Shown here one piece after another: positions 1 through 9,432 of a DNA stretch of 13,012 nucleotides. A program made the translations under genes and the position numbers. A model generated the notes under the pieces. It was not told where the DNA came from and ran no database searches. It saw nothing but the letters and a program-made list of their open reading frames with translations. Source of the DNA: Phlegmacium glaucopus (taxonomy: Eukaryota > Basidiomycota > Agaricomycetes > Agaricales > Cortinariaceae); contig MU130073.1 of assembly GCA_015039465.1 (NCBI GenBank), forward strand, positions 573,657 through 586,668, read 5' to 3'. The first letter of the stretch is position 1, and each line of letters begins with the position of its first letter.

Positions 1-833
1 GGGTGCCCAGTTCACTAGCGAGCTACTAGTACATTATGGGGCGCCCGGTCATCCCTACGACGACTTCTGGAGTTGGGACATCGAATCAAAGAAATGGACA
101 AGAGAGAGGATGGTGGGCAATACACCATGTCCTCGCTCAGAGGCCGCTTGTGTCTATGCACGTTTGTCTTTTTTCTCCACAATGCTATATCTAACTGTAT
201 TCTAGAATCCTGTCCTTGACCAAACTATTACTTGGGGCGGTTACAACCCACAACTCCCTACTGATTATCTCGAACAACGCTCCAAATTATCGCCCACATA
301 CTATGCAGATACCTTCATATACGGCGGTACACCTATTACTAGTACTGGTCCTTCCTCATCGTCCTCTCGCAAATGGCGCCAGGTACTTACGAAAGGATTT
401 CCAACGTATCGCTCCCAATCACATCTCATCGTCGATCCTCAATCCGGAAAGACTTATCTCTTTGGTGGCATGATCACTAACGAGTTCGTTCCATTTCGTA
501 AAGTCGCCATTTCTCGTGGTTTTGGTGACCTTTGGGAACTTCGTATCGATCTTCCTGGAGGCCATTTTGAGGGAGTTAATATCAAAGATGAAGAAAGAAC
601 AGCTCAGTTAGGTCCTTGGCAACGTTGTTTCACATGTGGATCTGCAGGTCAATGGCAAAAATGCGGAGGTAATTTTAATTCGACGTGCCAGTGGTCTTGA
701 AAGAAGCTGACATCTTCTTTCCCCCTCAACTTCCAGGCTCATGTCGAGGGCGTGCTTTTTCTGCGATATTGAATGCTTGAAAGAAGGATGGCGAGAACAT
801 AGGACGGCGCACCAGTGCAAGAAGCTTACTTAA
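1..833 (+). CDS. Kelch-repeat protein with C-terminal MYND zinc finger (5' partial, frameshifted)
   Basis: This is the 3' part of a gene whose start lies left of the window. I read three exons: 2-157, 206-668 and 737-833. Exons 1 and 2 carry Kelch-type blades: DDFWSWDIESKKW, then ITWGGYNP, DTFIYGG, TYLFGGM and GDLWELRID. The C-terminus is a MYND finger: CFTC, then QKCGG at the exon 2/3 junction, then SCRGRAF, FCDIECLKEGWREH and HQCKKLT before the TAA at 831-833. Kelch propellers and MYND fingers both bind protein partners, so an adaptor role is likely, but the partner is unknown. Oddities: the finger is in frame only if one T is added to the run at 756-760; as written, the frame stops at 778-780. 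Exon 1 joins exon 2 best through a GC donor at 158. The family assignment is firm. Whether this allele is intact is not, because a one-base sequencing error would look the same. Confidence 0.85.
158..205 (+). other. Probable GC-AG intron in the Kelch-MYND gene
   Basis: The reading frame before and after this stretch is the same, but a TAG at 203-205 closes it, so an intron is needed. The acceptor is the only AG in the interval (204-205), preceded by a CTAAC branch-like motif at 191-195. The ordinary-looking donor GTTTGT at 162 gives the wrong phase. A donor GCACGT at 158 keeps the phase and yields EAACVYNPVLD, a natural Kelch join. A GTCTAT donor at 152 also keeps the phase but removes two residues. 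The GC donor is my preferred reading. Confidence 0.55.
669..736 (+). other. Intron in the Kelch-MYND gene, inside the MYND finger
   Basis: The donor is GTAATT at 669 and the acceptor is TTCCAG ending at 736, with a GCTGAC branch-like motif and a pyrimidine tract before it. It splits a Gly codon (G|GC) between KCGG and SCRGRAF, where a MYND finger continues. A different donor at 685 would avoid the downstream frameshift but inserts residues that break the cysteine spacing, so I prefer 669. Confidence 0.7.
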
Positions 834-1259
834 ATGATCAGTAAAGTTAGGCTTCCTACATCACGTCACGTAATGGTGTATGCCTTACATACGCAGATCC
901 TTTCTTGTCCTCTAGAAGTATTTTCAATATAACTGATATATGTGTTAATTATAAGTTAAGATCAACATGTGTTGTGAAGTAGTTCCGTTATCTCATTCCA
1001 AATATAATCCAATCTCGTGAGAGCAAAATAATTTGGAGGGGCTAGAATGAGAACCGGCCAAAAAGGAAAACAGCAAAAGACTGCAGGAAGTGGTATAGAA
1101 CATTCTGCGAAGATAGAAAGTTAATGTGTGTCGTCCACCTAATAATACATGAAGAGAACGAATGGTCGCATAAATCGAACAAAAGGGGATGAGGTAGTAG
1201 AAGTCAGAAGTGTTTCCATACATATCGGAAATGCCCCTGAGCGGGATAAACTCCGCCAC
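834..1259. other. Convergent intergenic region
   Basis: This stretch lies between the stop codon of the Kelch-MYND gene (plus strand) and the stop codon of the transcription factor (minus strand). It should hold both 3' untranslated regions. It is AT-rich around 900-975. Open frames here are short and overlap the opposite-strand coding end, and I see no separate gene. Confidence 0.7.
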
Positions 1260-4200
1260 TCAGGACCGCAAGAAAGATGGAACAGAGTAGCTAGGGGGGA
1301 ATGGCAGCTCAACATTGGTGGAAGTACAGGCATCGACGAGCTGTTGACGTAGGGAATCGCACTTTTGTTGTATAACTAATAATAAATAAAAATTATCGAT
1401 TTAGTGGGATGGTTTAAGTAAAGAATAATACGACTTACCAGGACAAGGCCATAACGCGTTCAAGATATCGATTGGAATAAGAATTGATTTAGCGAGCTTT
1501 AGCGCATCATCAAGATTTGTATCATGACTCCACAATACCAAACATCTGAATTGGAAATGTTAGAGGGTGCAGCAAACGGCTATGAAAGACATACATAGCA
1601 AGCTGATTGATGAACCAATTGATTCGGAATGGGCGGCGCGTTAACTGATGCCCGGAAGGTCCGTTCAACTGGTGGACAATATTATTAACCCGACGAATGA
1701 CTTGATCCTGATGGAAGACTGAATTGAAACATGAGAAATTAGTATGACGACTTTGACTGAAAACTTACGCCAATCTTCTGCTTGTTTTCGTTTGAATATG
1801 GGACCTGGTGTTGTTTTGCCGTGGCCTAAACCATGAAAACTACTACTATCGAACTGAGTCCGAAAATGTTTCTTCACTGACATCTTGAAACCTACCTTCG
1901 AAGAGCCTGGGCGACCTGCATGCGGATGCTATACCACGGAATCACGGTCCGGTCAGCATAATGCAAAAACGATACGGAAGAGATACAACGTACTTGTGGA
2001 TATATTCTCGAGAGTTATAGATCAGCGTCGTATCGAGGTTGCATCTATGAGCATTCAGGGAGTCTTCGATAGCTTGGGCTTCAAGAAAAGCTTCATGAGC
2101 CTGTTCAGCTCTCTGTTCGTCTTGACCAGGTTGGCGGAAGCGGTTGCAAAAATTCCAGAGGAGCATGCACCGACAGTAGAGAGCCCATACAGATTCTTTT
2201 GGTGAAAGGTAATCAGATGCGCGATAACTTGGCGAACGGCGATCGAGCACTTCTCCCGGGAAGAGGATCCCAAACTGTGATGGTGATGATCGTCAATCAA
2301 AGCCAAAGGAAAGAAGGAGGGAGGATCTACATTTGAAGGATCACATAAGAAGAATCGAGGCGGTTCCTCATTGAAGGCTTTACACTGTGCGACGTATTCT
2401 GAAACGAGGCTCAGAGCGGCCCAACACAGGCGTCGGATTTCTTCATCTTGAATCTCCTCTGCGGTCCAATTAGAGTCCCATGGTAACGTATATGGCCGGT
2501 TGGAGTAATGATGTGGAGAGTCGATGGCATCGGTTGGGAGGCAAGCACATTTCTTGTGCAACGAATCATCAACATTGCTGTGTCCAAGGACCATGGGGAC
2601 AATATTGGGAGAAAAAAGGCAGACATCATGATCGCCAGTGTCGATAGTGGTCAGCGTGATATTCCTGATGATGTTATCGAGGGAGATGAGAGCAGAAACC
2701 TGGCGGTCGGCGGTATGTTGAGGGTACGCAGAGGATTCGAACAAAGCTAGGACCTAGGATATCAGATTAGAAATGGGTTGTTCATCTTACGATAGAGGAT
2801 GTGGCTTACCAATGCTGCCTCAGCGAGAGTAGCGTCAATCCATTGCAAGCTAACAGCATCACGGAAGGCAGCATGAGCGTCACTTCCGAGGATCATCGCC
2901 TGTTGCAATCCCAGCGAACTTCCCTCCATGGTGCTTGATTTCATGAGCTTTGCCAAGGCGAGACAAGCAAGAATAAATGCTGGCTGAATCCGTAGCCTTT
3001 CATCATCGTGTAGCAGTCGCTTAATCAAGAAATTGATGTTAAGAAAGGCGAGAAAATGGGTAGTGTTATTGACTCTGAGGTCAGGTAAGCGTAAGACAAT
3101 AATTAAAATCATGAGAGCACGAACAAAAAAGTAAGCTCCGCGACGATGTCATTCAAGCTGTAGAGCAAATGAATGATTAGCGATATGTTCGCAACACGAT
3201 AAAATGAAGTAAGGTTACGTATGCGTCCTCATGATTTTCTCCCACCATATTTTCTGTTCCGTCTCAACAGCAGGAGACGTTGGCACAGAAAATTTGCTAT
3301 GATGGGCGTCTGGGAACTGAAAGGTATTTACATCTAGTTGCCTAGGATAGGATGATTTTGTGTAGGAATCTTGCTCGTATGGATACGACGCTGTTCGGCG
3401 ATACGGTGACGATATCTCTTGCTGAAACCATATTGAGATTTGAAGATGAAATAACAAAACAACAAACCTTGTAATGAGTCGTCAGATCGGTCTGGATCCG
3501 TACATCAGTGGGGGATAGTGGCGCCTGGCCAGAGTGCGGATGTAGATGAGATAAATGTGGATCTTGGGCATAGCGATCCACTTGTCGGGGGGTCGGTGAT
3601 GAGCGTTTAGAATCTTGCGTGCTTTCTTTCACTCGAGATGGAGGAGGAATATCTCGGGGCTCAGTTATTTGATCAGAGGAAGTTCGTTTCCGTTTTGAAC
3701 GAGGTGGGGTTGACCCGTCTGCGGGGCGTTTTTTACATGATCTTTGACGCGTACCAGGACGCTTATCTGGTCCTCTTCGTTTTGGGGCCAAGTCATATTC
3801 GCATTCGTTTGATCTTCGAGAGCAGTTGCTGCATACAGGCCTGGTTGAGTCGCATCGAATTTTGCGGCTACGACTAATGACATGAACAGGGCGGGGAAGA
3901 CCCGTAATCCGTTAGTATTTCGTTATAAGGTTTGATGAAGAAAGAGAAAAAGACTCACCATTGACGACAGGCTATGACAACAGACGATGTCTCCTTGCGA
4001 GTATCTTTACTTGATGTGCTCGATTCAGCGGCGGTGTGAGAGGTTTCTGAATGTGCACTGGAGGCAACGACCGAGGGCCTGTGATCACTATCCATGGAAA
4101 TTCCAGTTGTTCGGGTATATGAATGATCATGGGAGGGTGCACTAGGCAACCGTCGTTCAGGGGGGTATCTGAAGTCGATGGGTGAAGCATGCGAGACTAG

Positions 4201-4620
4201 AGGGATCCGAGAGGTTTGGGGAGAGAAGTCGGGCTCAATGTGATTACGAGTTGAAATACTGTAGTGAGAGAATGTGACATGTCGGGAGTTGCAACTCGGA
4301 GGTTGTAGCGTTGTGTGAAGCATCGGCGGCTGTTGCACGTTCAAACTGTGACCATAGTCATAGTGAGGCACCATCATAGGTGTGGTGTGCTGAACATCAA
4401 GTTGGTTATGTTGATACCGGTCTTATTGATACAAGTAGGTAAGTGATGAATTGGGTGCAATAACAAGAAAGAACTTACAGGTGTCAGCATGTAGAGGGTA
4501 CGGAGCACCGAATACTGGCGAATGTAAGCCCGACCCTTCCTCACTAGACTGGGGCCCCTCTTCTGAGATCATGGTTGGCTGAAAGGGGGAGTATATGTCG
4601 GTGTCTGCACCCGCCACCAT
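1260..4620 (-). CDS. Zn(II)2Cys6 fungal transcription factor, 13 exons, 890 residues
   Basis: Nuclear DNA-binding regulator. Exons from the 5' end: 4620-4479, 4421-3959, 3873-3468, 3421-3219, 3157-3125, 3074-2810, 2753-2331, 2274-1994, 1928-1896, 1845-1769, 1718-1595, 1545-1439, 1375-1260. All phases agree and total 2673 bases including TGA. The zinc cluster has C199, C202, C209, C216, C219 and C226 with spacing 2-6-6-2-6, followed by basic linker KRRGPDKRPGTRQR (233-246), a Ser/Pro-rich spacer, and a WWEKIM motif near 396. The fungal transcription factor regulatory domain follows (about 400-855): LAFLNINF, IQPAFILACLALAKLMKSS, SAYPQHTADRQVSALISLD, RRLCWAALSLVSEYVA, SVWALYCRCMLLW and ILNALWPCP. 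I chose the ATG at 4620 because it begins the first open exon and sits in a CATCATGG context. Target genes are unknown. The first intron uses an AAG acceptor, so the exact N-terminus is the least sure part. Confidence 0.92.
1839..1847 (-). other. Triple tandem TAG splice acceptor before exon 10
   Basis: On the minus strand the intron that begins at 1895 ends in TAGTAGTAG. Each AG gives the same phase, so splicing at 1846, 1843 or 1840 would leave three, two or one Ser at the junction after LRR. This is a NAGNAG-type arrangement and could give protein variants differing by one or two serines. Confidence 0.6.
3741..3969 (-). other. C6 zinc cluster and basic linker, interrupted by an intron
   Basis: This is the DNA-binding segment of the transcription factor. 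It starts at ACRQC and runs through RSRKIRCDSTRPVCSNC, SRRSNECEYD and KRRGPDKRPGTRQR. An 85-base intron (3874-3958, GTGAGT...TAG, the longest in the gene) cuts between the second and third bases of the codon for the second zinc cysteine (TG|T, C202). Only the spliced message codes a complete cluster, in which six cysteines would bind two zinc ions. Confidence 0.95.
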
Positions 4621-5220
4621 GATGGAAGTTGGTTGGGATTGACAAAAGCAGGAGTGGTATTAAGTCAAGAGAAATAATGTTGTATGTTGTTCAAAAAGCC
4701 ACGCGAGGTGGGGGAGTGGGGAAAAATTGCAAGTCTTGGCCCACGGTAAATCGTCAGTTGGGTGTGAAGAAGAATCCTATGAAAATGCCTTGCTTGATTC
4801 GAAGATCAGAAGATCATATAGATCTCTTTTTTTTTTTTTCTCTCCACGAATATTGTTCAGATTGGAGATGGGCGATGTATCGATATCTCTGCCTTTCGTG
4901 ATGGTGTTAATACAAGCAATATGCCATATAACGCAGGCAGAGAACCCGGAGCTAAACGGAGTATCGTCGGGTGTGATCCCTTTGCTCGAGACAAAAAAAC
5001 ATATCCTCCCTTTCTTTCCACTGTCAGGACAATTCAAAGTCACACACTAGTCACAATTTGTTACAACATCTCCTTTCGGCCTTAACCTCCCACGAGTATC
5101 GGACCCTGGATCACAATCGCGGCGCAGGTTAATCCAAGTTCTTCTCCCCCTCATCTTCCTAGCCCATTTCCGTCGTCGTTTCTCCTCAGTATTTATTTAT
5201 TTATTTATTCCCTAGGAAAT
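4621..5220 (-). promoter_or_regulatory. 5' flank of the transcription factor gene
   Basis: This is the likely promoter and 5' leader side of the minus-strand transcription factor. Visible low-complexity tracts are a run of 13 T's at 4827-4839 (A's on the gene strand), an ATTT repeat at 5190-5209, and a C/T-rich plus-strand stretch from about 5060 to 5185. I see no convincing TATA box or start site. Open frames here are short and look like chance. Confidence 0.4.
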
Positions 5221-7350
5221 GCAGGTAACAGGCGAATAAAAAATCTTTATATTTTCACTTCTATCCGAATTACCCGGACGACCTTCTCTGTGACCCTCAA
5301 CGGGTTGGTGTTGCCTGCGTTTCAATCTTCATTCAGCAGCTGATCCCAGTCTCAGGCTCTCATTGGACGTTGACCCTGAAACTCAATCATAGCCTTTCTC
5401 ACGCTCTCAATCCCTTCAGAGAAATATTTTAGCCTGTCTCTTCCCTTTTCCTCTTTATCAAGGTCGAGGACTCGAGGAACTCACAGGGGGACCCAACGAC
5501 TACTTTCAACCCTTTCAATGTATACAGAAAATTTATCTCGACAGAGCTGTGAGGATCAAGATTATTTCGTTGCCTTGATTCGCCTCACAGTCTAGATCGT
5601 TGAATGCACATGTCCAAGCCATCAAAAATATGGGGAGTGGCTCATGTGATGGTTACAACAACGGCAACGCCCCACCGAAATGACTTAAGACTCAAAATCC
5701 TCCAAACAGTAAGGCACGCATGTATTCTCCATTTTCTCACAGTAATTCCATTATGCTCGGAATCTTGATTTCCCTTGTGGGCTTAGTGACGTTACCTACT
5801 ACCTATAGCTATTGGCTTGGAAACTGACCTCAATCATTCCTCTCGAGTTTCATGTCGACACCAAGCCCAAGGGGGCCTCATCCTCCCCGCCAAGCGATAA
5901 TTATGCATGTGTGTCGACGGCACCCGACTAATTCTTGGTGCCATCGCCTCACCGAACGCCTGCATGTGGCGTACTAAAATATTCCATTGGGTTACCTCAT
6001 CATGGCATATCACAATCTGACTTGTGAGTTGACATATAGAATGCTTATTTCTCGTTAGGTGCTAACTTTTTCTTGCATTGGATTGGAAAAAAAATGGACT
6101 GTTCGAATTCGTGATCATGCTTCATGTCACACCCTTATCACCGTTCAGAGTGTCCAATTGACTCAGCTTATTTCTTGCAACGGTGCTATAGCTACTGATA
6201 TCATTTGACGTTCATAATTCCTTAAATCCTCTCTGCCTTTGTTTATTAATTTCAAATTCATACGGTGCTTCCTCAGTCGAGAAGGGGATTTACTTTTTGC
6301 AGCGAGCAGTACGAAATTTTTTCTTCTTTTTTTTTTTTAGTACTACGATTGCTCATCGATGGTTCTAGGTAGAATCTGTCAAGTAATACATCATTTCTGC
6401 ATCATCGCTGCGGGCCGTATCATGGACATCAAGGCTGGTGGCACTGGCACAGGACCGCCGACAACTCAATTAAAAGTGCGAATTTGCAGGGATTTTCCAG
6501 CTATAAGAGTCTCGACGTCAATAAGTATTTAAATAAGCTTTCGATAAGGCATATTTATTGACCTTGCGGGTACCAGATTTGTCAAACCTTGTTGCTGCTG
6601 AGCGCCCGTTCAAATTACCATCAGAACATTCGGCGTGAAATAAACAGGTGACAGCATTGATCAGGAACCCTACACATTAACGAAAGTGAATGGGGAATGT
6701 GCGCTGCACGACTTCTCACAGCTGATGGTAGTGTCTCTAGATGTTTTGAAATGAAACTTACCTCGGGATAATGAACCTAATCCATATCTTCTGCTTTTAG
6801 TATTCTCCATAACCGTCTCTCTATACTTATCTCAGGATTCAAATGCGAAGCCCAGACATGACCCGTCGAAGAAGCGCCAATGGATCGCTCCGAGAGCACC
6901 CTCAGAGATTGGGGTGTGGAATACAACTCTGGTGGTTGCCGAGACTTCTGCAAATACAGTGTAAAGTTGGAAGTTGAGAGGACATTATTGCCATGATCGA
7001 GTGCGTCTTATCTGATGAAATTCATATCAATCAGATATTGATGAACCTACACAACCCCAAACCGTAAGTAAGTAGTCTATCGAAGAGGTCTTATCAGGTT
7101 TAATCTTACTGCTGATGACGAGGTCTTAGTCTGGTCTACCATCGCCTCGTACCGAAGCCCCGTTCCTAAGCCTCGCGTTATGTAGATATAGCTATTCCTT
7201 TGTGAGCCTTGCGTTCTCGTTCTAACCTTGACGTAGATGACTAGTGACTAGCTGAATATTATTGTATCCAGGCAATTAATTGATAGAGAGGTCGACCAGG
7301 CTAGATAATAATTTGCACCAAGTTGCTTTCGTACAAGATCTGCTTGGAAG
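5221..7350. other. Gene-free stretch
   Basis: I found no protein family, no RNA gene and no clear repeat in this interval. Stop codons are frequent in all six frames. The visible low-complexity part is a pair of T runs at 6317-6322 and 6327-6338. A 35-codon ORF at 6422-6529 has no recognisable similarity. Confidence 0.6.
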
Positions 7351-7436
7351 ATCTGATCTAAACATTTTTGAGTTGCCGAAAGAAGCCGTATCAAAATCTT
7401 ACCACGTGGCACAGTGGCGTTGTTTTTAGATCAGAT
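7351..7436. repeat. Small foldback (imperfect inverted repeat, 86 bases)
   Basis: The left end ATCTGATCTAAAC (7351-7363) is the reverse complement of the right end GTTTTTAGATCAGAT (7422-7436), apart from two extra T's. About 58 bases lie between them. No clear target-site duplication is visible, so a mobile-element origin (MITE-like) is only a possibility. Confidence 0.45.
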
Positions 7437-8930
7437 GAATAATGAATAATATTGCAGGTATGAGTAGGAGTTTAGTAGATTACTAGGAAATGGCTCTCGA
7501 CTGGTCAGCCACTAAACGATGCAACTACCAGGCGGCAGTTCATAAACTTGAATTAAATCTGTGGAACACAATATTTTTATTGCGGAATCAGGCTCAACAT
7601 GTTTTTGCTGCATCAAGTGAGAGAACTGTGAGACTCGGGCTTGACCCACACTTGATCAGGAAGTGTTTCGAGTTATACTTTCGTACTTGTTGTGGTCGAA
7701 GCTTCCTCTCAGAAATGATTCTATCAAAACTAGCATGGTTGTCACCATAGACATAATCATCTTTACAAGTATTCTGGTACCCATCGTCTGGTAGATTAAC
7801 TACCGTGTAAGATATGGAGCTATGGAGTTTGCCGGGGACGCGTCCCCTTCTCGTAAGGCGTAACCACGAGGAACGTCAACCTCAACAAAAAAAGCCTGGA
7901 TACGAGTGTCATCAAAGTCATAACTAGATGGAGGTTTCAACCTTGAAACTCCGGGGAGATCTGCTTATAGAACGGCGTAACCAATACGTGTATCAATAAA
8001 CTCCTAATACTTAGTATCTTTCGGTAGATGCTGCTCCCCATAAATTCTATCACCTTTGTGCTCCTTTGTGTCACGGTTTCAAGTTTTTTTGAACCCTGAA
8101 GAAGGAAGACATATTTATCCTGAGGCTACGCACTGCCTAAGTACCCCTATCTCATTGATGTGAACGACTGTCGAGTCTCGACATCCAAGTTAATGTATTC
8201 ACCACGTTCTCTGTTCTGTTTCCAACCATATGAGGTTCTTCTTTTCAAGATTTTAATGCATACACTCTTTTAATGCTTTCTAAACTTCCTGTGAGAAATT
8301 TTGTCTACTTCTACTAGTCTTTAAGGACCCTTGAACTAAGGCAGCACATGGTTTTTTTTCCGATTAAACTTCGTCTGATAAAGCATTTTCTGGTAGAACA
8401 GTCTCTTTGTCTCTTTGTACGGTAGTCGTGATCGTTGTGTGATGCCAAGATGGAATGGCCGTTTCCCAGACATCTCCTTTTGTCGGAGTCCTAATCGTAT
8501 GAGGCTTGTTGCAGAGGATAGGCAGCTTTAAGACTACCGCCAATATGATTTATACTAATACAATAACCCCAGGTTTATCTGTTTTTTGACAGTATCTCTC
8601 CAAGTGGCAGTGGCTACTCGGTACTTGTAGTGAAACGTGTGTTACTATTCAAGTTGTCCCACAAATTCCAATCTTCCACGCGGGCTGTTGTTTATTTATA
8701 ATAAAGAGGAGACGTCTGTCACAACTCTAAATTCCTGGGACAGATTCAACGGAGTTGAGGCTGCTGACATGTAACTGAGCACTGCCTTTAGGTGCAGTTT
8801 GTGCGGCCCATTTCACAGCCTTGGCCTTTGAAAGTTTCATTTCGCTATGGCGGCGTTGGTCATCTGACACATAATAGCACCCCATCTTTTTTTAGTTCGA
8901 TATTTATCATCAAGATATTTTAAAATGTAG
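7437..8930. other. Gene-poor stretch
   Basis: An 86-codon open frame at 7490-7750 on the plus strand has no recognised domain and no nearby exon that extends it. A perfect 15-base palindrome, TGTCGAGTCTCGACA, lies at 8169-8183. Otherwise I see no gene or repeat here. Confidence 0.5.
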
Positions 8931-9183
8931 AAAGTATTGGAAGAATCATTGACCAAAATCGTACAAAGTGAACATTACTCTGGGCCTGTGGCCCTCTGTG
9001 GCGTGACGCGTAAGTACTCGGCTATTATATTATCAATTAATTTCTCGTGTCACTTCACTTGTCATGTCAGGCTCACCCATCCATGAATCTCAGGTTGAAG
9101 CTGTTCTGGCGATGGTTCTTAAGTCCGAAGCTGCGCCACCTCCCAATCGAGAACATGATAACCTTAATCATGTGACTCTTTGA
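8931..9183 (+). CDS. Weak candidate: spliced ORF fragment, function unknown
   Basis: Two open stretches, 8931-9009 and 9071-9183, join in frame across a 61-base interval with a canonical GTAAGT donor and a GTCAG acceptor. The product would be 63 residues without its own start codon. It has a coding-like feel: KVLEESLTKIVQSEHYSGP, then SPIHESQVEAVLAMVLKSEA and APPPNREHDN, ending at TGA 9181-9183. A TAG just before 8931 could be an acceptor for an upstream exon, but I found none that convinces. I recognise no family. In several kilobases of six-frame sequence such a pair can arise by chance, so it is a lead rather than a gene call. Confidence 0.2.
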
Positions 9184-9340
9184 CTCAAAATCCAACTTTC
9201 AGTACACTGCACACTGCACTGATCATGTTATATATGAACACGTTAGTAGCAGAATCATCATATAACTCTTGAATATCGACAGATACTCGGGATGATTGTC
9301 TGTGTGTACTCGGCAGCCATTTTTAACACATTCCGGAGTA

Positions 9341-9425
9341 GGCCCCCTAGCTCAGTGGATTAGAGCGTGTGATTCCAGTTTGTAGAACTTCCACAAGGTC
9401 ATCCGTTCGACTCGGGTGGGGGTCA
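9341..9425 (+). tRNA. tRNA-like gene with about 11-base intron; identity uncertain (CCA by position)
   Basis: The acceptor stem pairs fully: GGCCCCC (9341-9347) with GGGGGTC (9418-9424, one G-T), followed by A73. The D arm is perfect (GCTC/GAGC around AGTGGATTA). The T arm pairs ATCCG/CGGGT around TTCGACT. Both internal promoter boxes are present: TAGCTCAGTGG (A box) and GTTCGACTC (B box). The anticodon region (9368-9395) is 28 bases, 11 longer than normal. With an intron after position 37 the anticodon would be CCA (Trp) at 9375-9377, but the last stem pair would be A-C. The acceptor and D arm resemble eukaryotic tRNA-Thr, and TTTGTAG inside could be a displaced TGT. It may be a working intron-bearing tRNA or a decayed or SINE-related copy. 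Confidence 0.6.
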
Positions 9426-9428
9426 GTC

Positions 9429-9432
9429 TTTT
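9429..9432 (+). terminator. Short T4 tract after the tRNA-like gene
   Basis: Four T's start four bases after the discriminator base. This is the minimum usually seen for RNA polymerase III termination and agrees with transcription of the tRNA-like gene. Confidence 0.4.

Noticed and set aside
1149..1352. Plus-strand ORF near the transcription factor 3' end
   Set aside because: It is antisense to the final coding exon and has no recognisable motif.
2055..2744. A 229-codon uninterrupted minus-strand frame as a gene by itself
   Set aside because: Its first part is exon 2753-2331 of the transcription factor. After 2331 it reads through a GTAGAT...CACAG intron into the wrong frame, while the family motif continues in another frame from 2274.
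3665..3883. Minus-strand ORF across the zinc-cluster exon
   Set aside because: It is a shifted frame; the correct frame gives the perfect C6 cluster and the known linker.
6422..6529. 35-codon ORF starting MDIKAGGTGTGPP
   Set aside because: Too short, with no family and no transcript signal visible in the sequence.
7010..7125. Possible C/D-box snoRNA (several TGATGA motifs)
   Set aside because: No CTGA D box at a suitable distance with a terminal stem was found.
7490..7750. 86-codon plus-strand ORF
   Set aside because: It starts with ATG, but I see no family motif, no flanking exons and no coding context, and its length is compatible with chance.
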